NCBI GenBank assembly: GCA_910586005.1
Contig: CAJUHG010000011.1
Location: forward strand, 1 to 49,702
DNA from: an uncultured Lachnospiraceae bacterium
GTDB lineage: Bacteria; Bacillota; Clostridia; Lachnospirales; Lachnospiraceae
Reading direction: 5' to 3'
DNA: 49,702 nt
Shown: in pieces, positions 17,053 to 26,264 of the stretch
How the letters are laid out: each line of letters begins with the position of its first letter
Position numbering within the stretch: position 1 is the first letter of the stretch
The notes under the pieces: model-generated
What the model was told of the DNA's origin: nothing
Databases searched by the model: none
What the model saw: the letters and a program-made list of their open reading frames with translations, nothing else
Made by a program: the position numbers and the translations under genes

Positions 17053-17132
17053 AATAATAGAAAACATTTCTTGTAAATTTTCTATTAGCATAAATAATAG
17101 AAAATAAGCTTTATAAATTTTCTATTGTCATA
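17053..17132 (+). repeat. 40-bp tandem repeat in the dnaA leader, two copies
   Basis: Copies at 17053-17092 and 17093-17132 both begin AATAATAGAAAA and end with TAAATTTTCTATT plus a CATA. Within each, AATAGAAAA and TTTTCTATT form an inverted repeat. They are probably transcribed in the dnaA 5' leader. Confidence 0.75.
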
Positions 17133-17150
17133 AACAAAAAAGAAGGAACC

Positions 17151-17176
17151 GTAAAAGAATTTGCTCATTCTTTTAC
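17151..17176 (+). other. Perfect 10-bp hairpin in the dnaA leader
   Basis: GTAAAAGAAT (17151-17160) and ATTCTTTTAC (17167-17176) enclose the loop TTGCTC. There is no U-tract after it. It may control dnaA mRNA stability or be a protein-binding site. Confidence 0.6.
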
Positions 17177-17269
17177 TGATTACCTGTTTGCACCCATAAG
17201 GCATAATAAACACACAAAGTATCATGTGATAAACACACACAGAATGGAAGAAAGCATGGAGAATTTGAT

Positions 17270-18625
17270 ATGGAACTTATTTTAGAAAAATGGGAGGAAA
17301 TTCTTAAGACAGTAAAAGAAGAACATGAACTTACAGATATCTCCTTTAATACTTGGTTAAAACCATTAAGTGTATATAATATTGAAGGTTTAACACTTTA
17401 TATATTAGTTCCCTCTGAACAGATGGGATTAAATTACATAACAAAAAAATATACGCTTCCTATTAAAGTAGCGATTGCAGAAATGACTGGCATTGACTAT
17501 GAAATAGAATTTATTCTACAAGAACAAACGAAGCGTATCAAAGGTTATAAAAATATAACTCCTAATTCTACTCTTGTTTCAAATGCAGAAAAAAGTAATC
17601 TCAATCCTAACTATACATTTGATACTTTTGTAGTTGGTAAAAATAATAAACTTGCACACGCTGCAAGTCTTGCTGTTTCTGAATCTCCAGGAGAAGTTTA
17701 TAATCCTCTTTATATTTATGGGGATCCAGGATTAGGAAAAACACATTTAATACAATCTATTGGTCATTTTATTTTACAACAAAAACCTGACAAAAAAGTT
17801 ATTTATGTTACTTCAGAACAATTTACAAATGAAGTAATTGATTCTATTCGTAATGGTAATACTTCTGCAATGACAAAATTGCGTGAAAAATATCGTACGG
17901 TAGATGTTCTTATTATTGATGATGTACAATTTATTATTGGAAAAGAAAGTACACAAGAAGAATTTTTTCATACCTTTAATGAATTACATTCTGCAGGAAA
18001 AGCTATTATTATCTCTTCTGATAAACCACCAAAAGATATGGCAACACTGGAAGAGCGGATTCGTTCTCGTTTTGAATGGGGTTTAATTGCAGATGTTGGA
18101 TTTCCTGATTATGAAACAAGAATGGCAATTCTAAGAAGAAAACAAGAAATAGATGGATTTCAATTAAAAGATGAAATTTTAGATTTTATTGCAACAAATA
18201 TTAAATCAAATATTCGTGAACTTGAGGGGGCTCTCAATAAATTATTAGCTTTTTCTAATTTAGAACACACAGATATTACTATGGAAGTAGCTGTGAGAGA
18301 ATTGCAAAATATTATTTCTCCGAACAAACCAAAGGAAATCACTCCACAACTTGTAATAGATATTGTAGCAGAACATTTTAATATTACTACGACTCAAATG
18401 ATTTCTAAAAGTCGTAGTAATGAAATTGCCAAACCTCGTCAGATTGCTATGTATTTATGCCAAACTATGACACCAACTCCACTAGAAACAATTGGTGCTC
18501 TTTTAGGTGGTCGGGATCACTCCACTATTAGCTATGGTATCAAAAAAATATCAGAAGAATATCAAAACAATGAAAATTTTTACCATTTATTGGAAACAAT
18601 AAAGAAAAAGATAAATCCTAATTAA
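17270..18625 (+). CDS. dnaA: Chromosomal replication initiator protein DnaA
   Basis: This 451-residue AAA+ protein opens oriC. Domain I covers about residues 1-85. Domain II is short. Domain III has Walker A GDPGLGKTHL at 151-160 and Walker B VDVLIIDDVQF near 211-221. Domain IV carries the DnaA-box signature GGRDHSTISYG near residue 424. Walker A has DP where many homologues have GV. ATG 17270 has GGAG eight nucleotides upstream. An out-of-frame ATG lies 14 nt earlier. Box arrays lie on both sides, so autoregulation is likely. Confidence 0.98.
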   Translation: MELILEKWEEILKTVKEEHELTDISFNTWLKPLSVYNIEGLTLYILVPSEQMGLNYITKKYTLPIKVAIAEMTGIDYEIEFILQEQTKRIKGYKNITPNSTLVSNAEKSNLNPNYTFDTFVVGKNNKLAHAASLAVSESPGEVYNPLYIYGDPGLGKTHLIQSIGHFILQQKPDKKVIYVTSEQFTNEVIDSIRNGNTSAMTKLREKYRTVDVLIIDDVQFIIGKESTQEEFFHTFNELHSAGKAIIISSDKPPKDMATLEERIRSRFEWGLIADVGFPDYETRMAILRRKQEIDGFQLKDEILDFIATNIKSNIRELEGALNKLLAFSNLEHTDITMEVAVRELQNIISPNKPKEITPQLVIDIVAEHFNITTTQMISKSRSNEIAKPRQIAMYLCQTMTPTPLETIGALLGGRDHSTISYGIKKISEEYQNNENFYHLLETIKKKINPN

Positions 18626-18641
18626 TACTATGTTAGAAATA

Positions 18642-18835
18642 TGTGGATAAACTTTTTATAACCTATAGAAATATGTGGATAAGTTTTTTATAAACTGTGG
18701 ATAAATTTTCCTTATACTTTATATGTGGATAAGTTATCTAATAAGATGTGGAAATATGTGGATAACCCTAATATTTATCCACATATCTCACTTGTTCACC
18801 TTTTATTTTTATTGATGAGTTTATTTTTATCCACA
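18642..18835. other. Downstream oriC region: canonical DnaA box array (dnaA-dnaN)
   Basis: Seven exact TTATCCACA boxes are present. The inverse orientation (TGTGGATAA) is at 18642, 18674, 18696, 18724 and 18757, and the forward orientation at 18775 and 18827. Partial boxes lie at 18747 and 18851. The region holds no gene and has the layout of the Firmicute incC/dnaN-side origin. Confidence 0.92.
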
Positions 18836-18923
18836 CTTATTCAAAGCATTTCAACACTAAATCCACATACTTATAAACACAAATTTAGCATCTGAAATCC
18901 TTTAAAATCAAGGATTTTTAGAC

Positions 18924-19000
18924 TTATCAACTTATAAACAACCCCTATTACTAATAAGATGATTAATCTATTAATTAATTTATTTATATATTTATTTTTA
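18924..19000 (+). other. Predicted origin unwinding element with DnaA-trio-like run
   Basis: Two box-like nonamers, TTATCAACT (18924) and TTATAAACA (18932), overlap by one base. They are followed by CCC and the trinucleotide run CTATTACTAATA (18945-18956). Nearly pure AT follows to 19000, just before dnaN. The order (paired boxes, GC-rich clamp, trios, AT tract) is that of the Bacillus subtilis basal unwinding system. Placement is by analogy. Confidence 0.65.
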
Positions 19001-19025
19001 AGCTCAGGAAGGAGTTATAAACAGT

Positions 19026-20144
19026 ATGAAAATAATATGTTCTAAACGAGATCTTTTATATGGAGTTAATATTGTATCAAAGGCCGTACCTTCCAGAACA
19101 ACAATGGCTATTCTGGATTGCATTTTAATTAATGTATCAAAAAATGAAATTAAATTGACTGCAAATGATATGGAACTAGGGATTGAAACAATCATTGAAG
19201 GAAATATAGAAGAACCAGGTGTAATTGCATTGGATGCAAAAATATTTTCTGATATTGTACGAAAGCTTCCTGACAACGATATAATAATCACAACAGATAC
19301 TTCTTTTAAAACAGTGATTACTTGTGAAAAAGCAAAATTTAATATTATAGGAAAATCAGGAGAAGATTTTTCTTATCTTCCCTATATAGAAAAAAATCAG
19401 CCAATCATTCTTTCTCAATTTTCTTTGAAAGAAGTAATCAGGCAAACTATTTTTTCTATTGCAGACAACAACAATAATAATAAACTTATGACAGGAGAAC
19501 TATTTGAAGTCAATGAAAATCAATTAAAAGTAGTGTCTTTAGATGGACATCGTATTTCTATCCGCAACATAGAACTAAAAGAATCTTATGAACATCATAA
19601 AGTGATAGTTCCAGGAAAAACACTTCAAGAGGTAAGTAAAATTTTACCTGGTGATGCCAATGAATTTGTTCATATGTTCTTTACAGAAAATCATATTGTA
19701 TTTGAATTTGGAAATACCACAGTAGTTTCACGTTTGATAGAAGGAGAATATTTTAAGATTGAACAAATGCTTTCTTCTGATTATGAAACAAAGATTAAAA
19801 TAAATAAACGAGAGTTATTAGATTGTATTGATCGTGCAACGCTTCTTGTAAAAGAAGGAGAGAAAAAACCAATTATTATGAATATTACAGACGAAACGAT
19901 GGAACTTAAAATTTCTTCTTTTGTTGGTTCTATGAAAGAAGAAATTGATATCCAAAAAAATGGAAAAGATATTTTAATTGGGTTTAATCCAAAATTTTTT
20001 ATAGATGCATTGCGAGTGATTGAAGAAGAAGAAATTATATTATATATGGTTAATCCAAAAGCTCCTTGTTTTATCAAGGATGATGAGGAAACTTTTATTT
20101 ATTTGATTCTTCCAGTAAATTTTAATGCAGCAACAAATGGATAA
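19026..20144 (+). CDS. dnaN: DNA polymerase III sliding clamp, beta subunit
   Basis: This 372-residue three-domain ring-forming clamp tethers polymerase to DNA. The N-terminal MKIICSKRDLLYGVNIVSKAV pattern, the SLDGHRISIR block near residue 175 and the C-terminal PVNFNA (family ends in a similar P-x-R/N-x-x) support the call. Normal length. AAGGAG lies 11 nt upstream. The first 35 bp after the AT-rich origin element contain the ribosome site. Confidence 0.97.
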   Translation: MKIICSKRDLLYGVNIVSKAVPSRTTMAILDCILINVSKNEIKLTANDMELGIETIIEGNIEEPGVIALDAKIFSDIVRKLPDNDIIITTDTSFKTVITCEKAKFNIIGKSGEDFSYLPYIEKNQPIILSQFSLKEVIRQTIFSIADNNNNNKLMTGELFEVNENQLKVVSLDGHRISIRNIELKESYEHHKVIVPGKTLQEVSKILPGDANEFVHMFFTENHIVFEFGNTTVVSRLIEGEYFKIEQMLSSDYETKIKINKRELLDCIDRATLLVKEGEKKPIIMNITDETMELKISSFVGSMKEEIDIQKNGKDILIGFNPKFFIDALRVIEEEEIILYMVNPKAPCFIKDDEETFIYLILPVNFNAATNG

Positions 20145-20185
20145 GAAGGAATGTAGAAAATCATAAATAAAAACGAGGCGTGTTT

Positions 20186-20395
20186 ATGGAAGAAATAAAA
20201 CTAAGAGATGATTATATTAAATTGGGACAGGCATTAAAAGCAGCAAATCTAGTAGAGTCTGGTGTGGTTGCTAAGTTTGTGATACAAGATGGATTAGTGT
20301 CTGTCAATGGTAAGGTAGAATATCAAAGAGGAAAAAAATTAGTAGATGGAGATATTGTTTCTTTTCATGGAGAGACAATTAAGATTGTAACATGA
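20186..20395 (+). CDS. yaaA: S4-domain RNA-binding protein (YaaA/RlbA type)
   Basis: The start is ATG 20186 with GAGG seven nucleotides upstream. An upstream GTG at 20180 is too close to that site. The 69-residue product is essentially one S4 RNA-binding domain (YIKLGQALKAANLVESGVVA, then DGLVSVNGKVEYQRGKKL). Homologues between dnaN and recF in Bacillus act in late 50S ribosome assembly. Its stop overlaps the recF ATG by four bases (ATGA), so the two are coupled. Confidence 0.93.
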   Translation: MEEIKLRDDYIKLGQALKAANLVESGVVAKFVIQDGLVSVNGKVEYQRGKKLVDGDIVSFHGETIKIVT

Positions 20396-21483
20396 TTTTA
20401 AAATCCATTGCCTTGAATCATTTCCGTAATTATAGTGATTTATATATAGAATTTGATAAAGGAACTAATATACTTTATGGAGATAATGCTCAAGGAAAAA
20501 CGAATGTTCTAGAGTCCGTTTATGTAAGTGCCACAACAAAATCTCACAAAGGAAGTAAAGATAAAGAATTAATACAATTTGGAGAAAATGAAGCACATAT
20601 TCGGACTAAAATTCAAAAAAAGGAAAAAGATTATCAAATTGATATGCATATCAAAAAAAACAGCTCAAAAGGAATTGCTATTAACAAAATACCAATTAAA
20701 AAAGCATCAGAGTTGTTTGGTATCTTAAATATCGTTTCTTTTTCTCCAGAAGACTTGAATATGATAAAAAATGGTCCTTCTGAGAGAAGAAGATTCTTAG
20801 ATTTTGAGCTTTGTCAGCTTGATAAAATCTATTTGCACCACTTAACAAATTACAATAAAATATTAAACCAAAGAAATAGACTTTTAAAGGATATTAATTT
20901 GAAAGCAGAATTAAAGGATACTTTGCCTATTTGGAATATGCAACTTATTGTATATGGGAAAAAAGTAATAGAAGCAAGAAAAAATTTTGTGGACCAATTG
21001 AGTAAAATTGTGTATGAAATACATAGGAAATTATCTGGAGAGAAAGAAGCATTAATTTTAAATTATGCCCCAGATGTGATAGAAGAACGGTTTGAAGAAG
21101 AGTTATTGAAAAATCAAGAACGTGATTTGAAATTTGGAATGACTTCTGTGGGTCCTCATAGAGATGATATGTTTTTTTTCATTCAAAATGTTGATATTCG
21201 GAAATATGGCTCTCAAGGACAGCAGCGCAGTTGTGCATTGTCATTAAAACTTTCAGAAATTCAGTTGGTGAAGAATTCTATAAAAGAAACACCTGTTCTA
21301 ATTCTAGATGATGTGTTGTCAGAATTAGATAATCATCGTCAGAATTTTCTTTTAAATAGTATTCAAGATATTCAAACGGTGATTACTTGCACTGGATTGG
21401 ATGAATTTGTGAAAAATAGATTTGAAATAAACAAAATTTTTAAGGTTGTCAATGGAACTGTGCAAGTGGAAAACAGTTTTTAG
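20392..21483 (+). CDS. recF: DNA replication and repair protein RecF
   Basis: This 363-residue SMC-like ATPase helps load RecA at gaps. Walker A is GDNAQGKTNVLE near residues 31-42, the ABC signature is SQGQQRSCALSLKL near 272-285, and Walker B is PVLILDDVLSELD near 300-312. ATG 20392 overlaps the yaaA stop. The dnaN-yaaA-recF-gyrB-gyrA order is the standard Firmicute origin arrangement. Confidence 0.97.
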   Translation: MILKSIALNHFRNYSDLYIEFDKGTNILYGDNAQGKTNVLESVYVSATTKSHKGSKDKELIQFGENEAHIRTKIQKKEKDYQIDMHIKKNSSKGIAINKIPIKKASELFGILNIVSFSPEDLNMIKNGPSERRRFLDFELCQLDKIYLHHLTNYNKILNQRNRLLKDINLKAELKDTLPIWNMQLIVYGKKVIEARKNFVDQLSKIVYEIHRKLSGEKEALILNYAPDVIEERFEEELLKNQERDLKFGMTSVGPHRDDMFFFIQNVDIRKYGSQGQQRSCALSLKLSEIQLVKNSIKETPVLILDDVLSELDNHRQNFLLNSIQDIQTVITCTGLDEFVKNRFEINKIFKVVNGTVQVENSF

Positions 21484-21499
21484 AAATTGGAGGAATTAA

Positions 21500-23434
21500 A
21501 TGAGTACAAGTACAAATACGAATGCGGAATATGGAGCAGATCAGATTCAGATTTTAGAAGGGCTAGAAGCAGTTCGGAAAAGACCAGGCATGTATATTGG
21601 GAGTACATCACTAAGAGGGCTTCATCATCTTGTCTATGAAATTGTGGATAATTCTGTGGATGAAGCATTGGCAGGATACTGTGATACCATTGAAGTTCAT
21701 ATTTTGAAAGATAATTGTATAAGAGTTACAGATAATGGACGTGGAATACCAGTGGGAATTAATCATAAAGCTGGCTTACCAGCAGTAGAAGTTGTATTTA
21801 CTGTACTTCATGCAGGAGGAAAGTTTGGTGGTGGAGGCTATAAAGTATCTGGAGGTCTTCATGGAGTAGGCGCATCTGTGGTAAATGCACTTTCTAATTG
21901 GCTAGAGGTAGAGATTTTTCATGAGGGAAAAATATATAAACAAAGATATGAGAGAGGAAATAGTATCTATCCTCTGAAAGTAATAGGAAATTGTGAACCA
22001 GAAAAAACTGGAACTCAAATAACTTTTTCTCCAGACGAGAGTATTTTTGAGGATACTGTTTATGATTATGATACCTTAAAACAACGTTTGAGAGAAATGG
22101 CTTTTTTGACAAAAGGAATTAAAATTTATTTAGTAGATGAACGAGAAGGAATGGAACAAGAAAAAATGTTTCATTATGAAGGTGGAATTAAAGAGTTTGT
22201 AACTTATTTAAATCATAGTAAACAGGAACTGTATGAAGAAGTTATTTATTGTGAGGGGGAAAAAGATGGTGTTTATGTAGAAGTGGCCATGCAACACAAT
22301 GACTCCTATAATGATGCCACTTATAGTTTTGTAAATAATATTACTACACCAGAAGGTGGAACACATCTAGCAGGATTTCGGAATGCATTGACAAAGACCT
22401 TTAATGCTTATGCAAAGATGAATAAAATATTAAAGGAAAATGAGTCAACCCTTTCTGGAGATGATATTAGAGAAGGAATGACTGCTATTATAAGTGTTAA
22501 AATACAGGAACCCCAATTTGAAGGTCAAACAAAGCAGAAATTAGGGAATAGTGAGGCTAGAGGAGCAGTAGATAGTATAGTAAGTGAACAACTTACCTAT
22601 TTTTTAGAACAAAATCCAATGATTGCAAAGATAATTTGTGAAAAATCTTTGTTGGCACAACGTGCAAGGGAAGCAGCAAGAAAAGCTAGGGATTTAACAA
22701 GAAGAAAGACAGCATTAGAAAATACTTCCTTGCCTGGAAAACTTGCTGACTGTTCAGATAAAGATCCAAAAAATTGTGAGATTTTTATTGTAGAGGGAGA
22801 TTCTGCAGGAGGTTCTGCAAAAACAGCGAGAAGTCGTGCGACACAAGCAATTCTTCCACTTCGTGGTAAGATTCTAAATGTAGAAAAGGCGAGACTTGAT
22901 AAAATTTATGGAAATGCAGAAATTAAAGCTATGATTACAGCTTTTGGAACAGGAATTCATGAAGATTTTGATATTTCAAAGTTGCGTTATCATAAGATTA
23001 TTATTATGACAGATGCAGATGTAGATGGCGCACATATCAGTACTTTGATGCTTACTTTTTTGTATCGATTTATGCCAGAACTGATTAAACAAGGTTATGT
23101 CTATTTGGCAAAACCACCTCTTTTTAAGATTGAGAAAAATAAAAAAATATGGTATGCCTATGATGATGTAGAATTAAATAATATTTTGGCAGAAATTGGG
23201 AGGGATGGAAATAATAAAATTCAACGTTACAAGGGACTAGGAGAAATGGACCCAGAACAATTGTGGGAAACAACTATGGATCCAGAAACTAGAATTTTGG
23301 AAAGAGTTACTATAAATGAGGAATCTGCTTCTGAAATTGATTTAACGTTTACAACTTTGATGGGAGATAAAGTAGAACCTAGACGAGAATTTATTGAAGC
23401 AAATGCAAAATACGTACAGAACTTGGATGTGTAA
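21500..23434 (+). CDS. gyrB: DNA gyrase subunit B
   Basis: This 644-residue ATPase subunit of gyrase has the GHKL ATP-binding elements EIVDNSVDEALAGYC, DNGRGIPVG and GGLHGVGASVVNALS. The TOPRIM motifs EGDSAGGSAKTARSR and DADVDGAHI follow, and PLRGKILNVEKA is the gyrase signature. It lacks the long insertion found in Gram-negative GyrB. ATG 21500 is preceded by TTGGAGG. It lies 16 nt after recF and 13 nt before gyrA. Confidence 0.98.
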   Translation: MSTSTNTNAEYGADQIQILEGLEAVRKRPGMYIGSTSLRGLHHLVYEIVDNSVDEALAGYCDTIEVHILKDNCIRVTDNGRGIPVGINHKAGLPAVEVVFTVLHAGGKFGGGGYKVSGGLHGVGASVVNALSNWLEVEIFHEGKIYKQRYERGNSIYPLKVIGNCEPEKTGTQITFSPDESIFEDTVYDYDTLKQRLREMAFLTKGIKIYLVDEREGMEQEKMFHYEGGIKEFVTYLNHSKQELYEEVIYCEGEKDGVYVEVAMQHNDSYNDATYSFVNNITTPEGGTHLAGFRNALTKTFNAYAKMNKILKENESTLSGDDIREGMTAIISVKIQEPQFEGQTKQKLGNSEARGAVDSIVSEQLTYFLEQNPMIAKIICEKSLLAQRAREAARKARDLTRRKTALENTSLPGKLADCSDKDPKNCEIFIVEGDSAGGSAKTARSRATQAILPLRGKILNVEKARLDKIYGNAEIKAMITAFGTGIHEDFDISKLRYHKIIIMTDADVDGAHISTLMLTFLYRFMPELIKQGYVYLAKPPLFKIEKNKKIWYAYDDVELNNILAEIGRDGNNKIQRYKGLGEMDPEQLWETTMDPETRILERVTINEESASEIDLTFTTLMGDKVEPRREFIEANAKYVQNLDV

Positions 23435-23447
23435 TGGAGGAAAATAG

Positions 23448-25988
23448 ATGGATGACAGAATATTTGACCGAATAGATGATGTTGATTTAAAAAAGACAAT
23501 GGAAAATTCTTATATAGATTATGCTATGAGTGTCATTGCCTCACGTGCACTTCCTGATGTAAGAGATGGTTTAAAACCAGTACAACGGCGTATTCTTTAT
23601 GCAATGATAGAGTTAAATAATGGTCCAGATAAACCACATCGTAAGTGTGCGCGTATTGTGGGTGATACTATGGGTAAATATCATCCTCATGGTGATAGTT
23701 CCATTTATGGAGCTTTGGTAAATATGGCACAAGAATGGTCTACGCGTTATATGTTAGTAGATGGACATGGAAATTTTGGTTCTGTGGATGGGGATGGTGC
23801 GGCAGCCATGCGGTACACAGAAGCACGTCTAAGTAAAATTTCTATGGAAATGCTTGCAGATATCAACAAGGATACGGTGGATTTTGGACCAAATTTTGAT
23901 GAAACTGAGAAAGAGCCTTTGGTACTTCCCTCTCGTTACCCAAATCTTTTGGTCAATGGTACTACAGGAATTGCAGTGGGAATGGCAACCAATATTCCCC
24001 CACACAATCTTAGAGAAGTGATAGATGCAGTAGTGAAAATTATAGATAATCGTATTGAAGAAGACCGTGAGACAAGAATCGAAGAGATACTAAACATCGT
24101 AAAAGGACCAGATTTTCCTACAGGTGGCATGATTCTTGGGACTTCTGGAATTGAACAGGCTTATAGAACAGGGCGTGGTAAAATAAGAGTACGCGCGGTT
24201 TCTAATATTGAGCCAATGCAGAATGGAAAAAATCGCATTGTAGTAACAGAGCTTCCCTATATGGTAAACAAAGCAAGACTAATAGAAAAAATTGCAGATT
24301 TAGTAAGAGATAAAAAAGTAGATGGAATTACCGATCTCCGTGATGAATCAAATCGAGAAGGTATGAGAATTTGTATTGAATTGCGCAGAGATGTTAATCC
24401 CAATGTGGTTTTAAATCAACTGTATAAACACACGCAATTGCAAGATACCTTTGGCGTTATTATGCTTGCATTGGTGAATAATCAACCGAAAGTTCTTACT
24501 TTAAACGAGATGTTAGATTATTACTTAAAACATCAAGAGGAAGTAGTAACTAGAAGGACAAAGTATGAATTAAATAAAGCAGAAGAGCGTGCACATATTT
24601 TACAAGGCTTACTAATTGCTCTTGATAATATTGATGAAGTCATAAATATTATAAGAAATAGTGAAAATGTGCAGCTTGCTAAAACGCGATTGATAGAAAG
24701 ATTTTCATTGTCAGAGGCTCAAGCACAGGCAATTGTAGATATGCGCCTTCGTGCGTTAACTGGTTTAGAACGTGGGAAATTAGAAGCAGAGTATCATCAA
24801 TTGATGAAAATTATACAAGAATTAAAAGCGATTCTTGCAGATAAGAAAAAATTGTTAGGAGTGATAAGAAAAGAAATCATTATGATTTCTGAGAAATATG
24901 GAGATGATAGAAGAACTGCTATTGGATTTGATGAGTATGATATTTCTATGGAAGATTTAATACCAGTATCTAATACAGTAATCACTATGACAAAATTAGG
25001 TTACATTAAACGTATGAGTGTGGATAATTTTAGAAGTCAAAATCGTGGTGGTAAAGGAATTAAGGGGATGGAAACCATTGAAAATGACTATATTGAAGAA
25101 TTGTTAATGACTACAACCCACCATTATCTTATGTTTTTTACAAATACGGGAAAAGTGTATCGTATGAAGGCCTATGAAATTCCAGAGGCAGGAAGAACTG
25201 CTAGAGGAACTGCAATTATTAACTTATTGCAACTTTCTTCTGGAGAGAAAATTACAGCAGTAATTCCAATTAAAGAATATAAAGATGACCATTATTTGTT
25301 TATGGCAACCAAAAAGGGAATCGTAAAGAAAACACCTATTATTGATTATGCCAATGTAAGAAAAAAAGGTCTTGCTGCTATCAATTTAAGAGAAGAAGAT
25401 GAACTGATAGAAGTAAAATTGACAAATAATCAAAAAGATATGATATTGGTTACCAAGTTTGGTCAGTGTATACGTTTTCATGAGACTGATGTAAGAAGTA
25501 CAGGAAGAACTTCTATAGGAGTAATTGGGATGAATTTGTCTGATAATGATGAAGTGATAGGTATGCAGATGAATACACAGGGAGAATATCTTTTGATTGC
25601 ATCAGAAAAAGGTCTTGGAAAACTTACAAGAATGGATGAATTTACACCACAAAATCGAGGTGGAAAAGGCGTAAAATGTTATAAAATTACAGAAAAGACG
25701 GGAAATATTATAGGAATTAAAGCAGTAAATCAAGAAAATGAGATTATGATGATTACTACCGAAGGTATTATTATTCGAATGAAGGTAGAGGGAATTTCTG
25801 TTCTAGGACGTGTAACTTCTGGTGTAAAATTGATGAATCTTTCAGAAGATATTAAAGTTGCAAGTATTGCAAAAGTAAGAGAAGATAAATCACTGATTGC
25901 AACTGTTGAGAAAGAAGAATTATTGATAGAAGAAGAAAAAGAAAATGACATTGAAACGGAAGGAATAGATAGAAGATTAGAAGAGTGA
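23448..25988 (+). CDS. gyrA: DNA gyrase subunit A
   Basis: This 846-residue subunit cleaves and rejoins DNA. The catalytic tyrosine is Y123 in AAAMRYTEARLSK. The quinolone-resistance region reads HGDSSIYGALV: S84 is the usual sensitive residue, and G88 stands at the position that is Asp or Glu in many species. The C-terminal beta-pinwheel carries the GyrA-box variant QNRGGKG (near residue 527), with similar blade repeats after it. It ends in an acidic tail. GGAGG precedes ATG 23448. No clear terminator follows; a weak stem around 26070-26095 may serve. Confidence 0.98.
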   Translation: MDDRIFDRIDDVDLKKTMENSYIDYAMSVIASRALPDVRDGLKPVQRRILYAMIELNNGPDKPHRKCARIVGDTMGKYHPHGDSSIYGALVNMAQEWSTRYMLVDGHGNFGSVDGDGAAAMRYTEARLSKISMEMLADINKDTVDFGPNFDETEKEPLVLPSRYPNLLVNGTTGIAVGMATNIPPHNLREVIDAVVKIIDNRIEEDRETRIEEILNIVKGPDFPTGGMILGTSGIEQAYRTGRGKIRVRAVSNIEPMQNGKNRIVVTELPYMVNKARLIEKIADLVRDKKVDGITDLRDESNREGMRICIELRRDVNPNVVLNQLYKHTQLQDTFGVIMLALVNNQPKVLTLNEMLDYYLKHQEEVVTRRTKYELNKAEERAHILQGLLIALDNIDEVINIIRNSENVQLAKTRLIERFSLSEAQAQAIVDMRLRALTGLERGKLEAEYHQLMKIIQELKAILADKKKLLGVIRKEIIMISEKYGDDRRTAIGFDEYDISMEDLIPVSNTVITMTKLGYIKRMSVDNFRSQNRGGKGIKGMETIENDYIEELLMTTTHHYLMFFTNTGKVYRMKAYEIPEAGRTARGTAIINLLQLSSGEKITAVIPIKEYKDDHYLFMATKKGIVKKTPIIDYANVRKKGLAAINLREEDELIEVKLTNNQKDMILVTKFGQCIRFHETDVRSTGRTSIGVIGMNLSDNDEVIGMQMNTQGEYLLIASEKGLGKLTRMDEFTPQNRGGKGVKCYKITEKTGNIIGIKAVNQENEIMMITTEGIIIRMKVEGISVLGRVTSGVKLMNLSEDIKVASIAKVREDKSLIATVEKEELLIEEEKENDIETEGIDRRLEE

Positions 25989-26175
25989 AAAAAGAGATAG
26001 AAGAGCATAAAAAAGAAGAATGTAAAAAATTTCTTCTTTAGCTCTGCACCTGTGCAATTTGCTCGAGGCTCTTTTCTGCTGAGAGAAATAAGAGTTATTT
26101 CATGTAAAAAGTATAATATATCTTAAGTAACTATAAAAATATTAATGTTATTTACCCAAAAATATGTAAAAGTAA

Positions 26176-26203
26176 TTGATTTTTTTTGTAAAATTGATAC
26201 AAT
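26176..26203 (+). promoter_or_regulatory. Candidate promoter of the GH51 gene
   Basis: TTGATT (26176-26181) and TACAAT (26198-26203) are spaced 16 bp apart, about 60 bp upstream of the start codon at 26265. Confidence 0.5.
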
Positions 26204-26264
26204 AGAACATAACTAAACCTTTATGTACTTTTGTGATATGGAAAAAGAGAGGAGCGTAGAGAAA

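Noticed and set aside
25989..26175. Riboswitch or RNA gene between gyrA and the GH51 gene
   Set aside because: Only weak, short stems are visible and no conserved motif was found; left as a possible gyrA transcript end.
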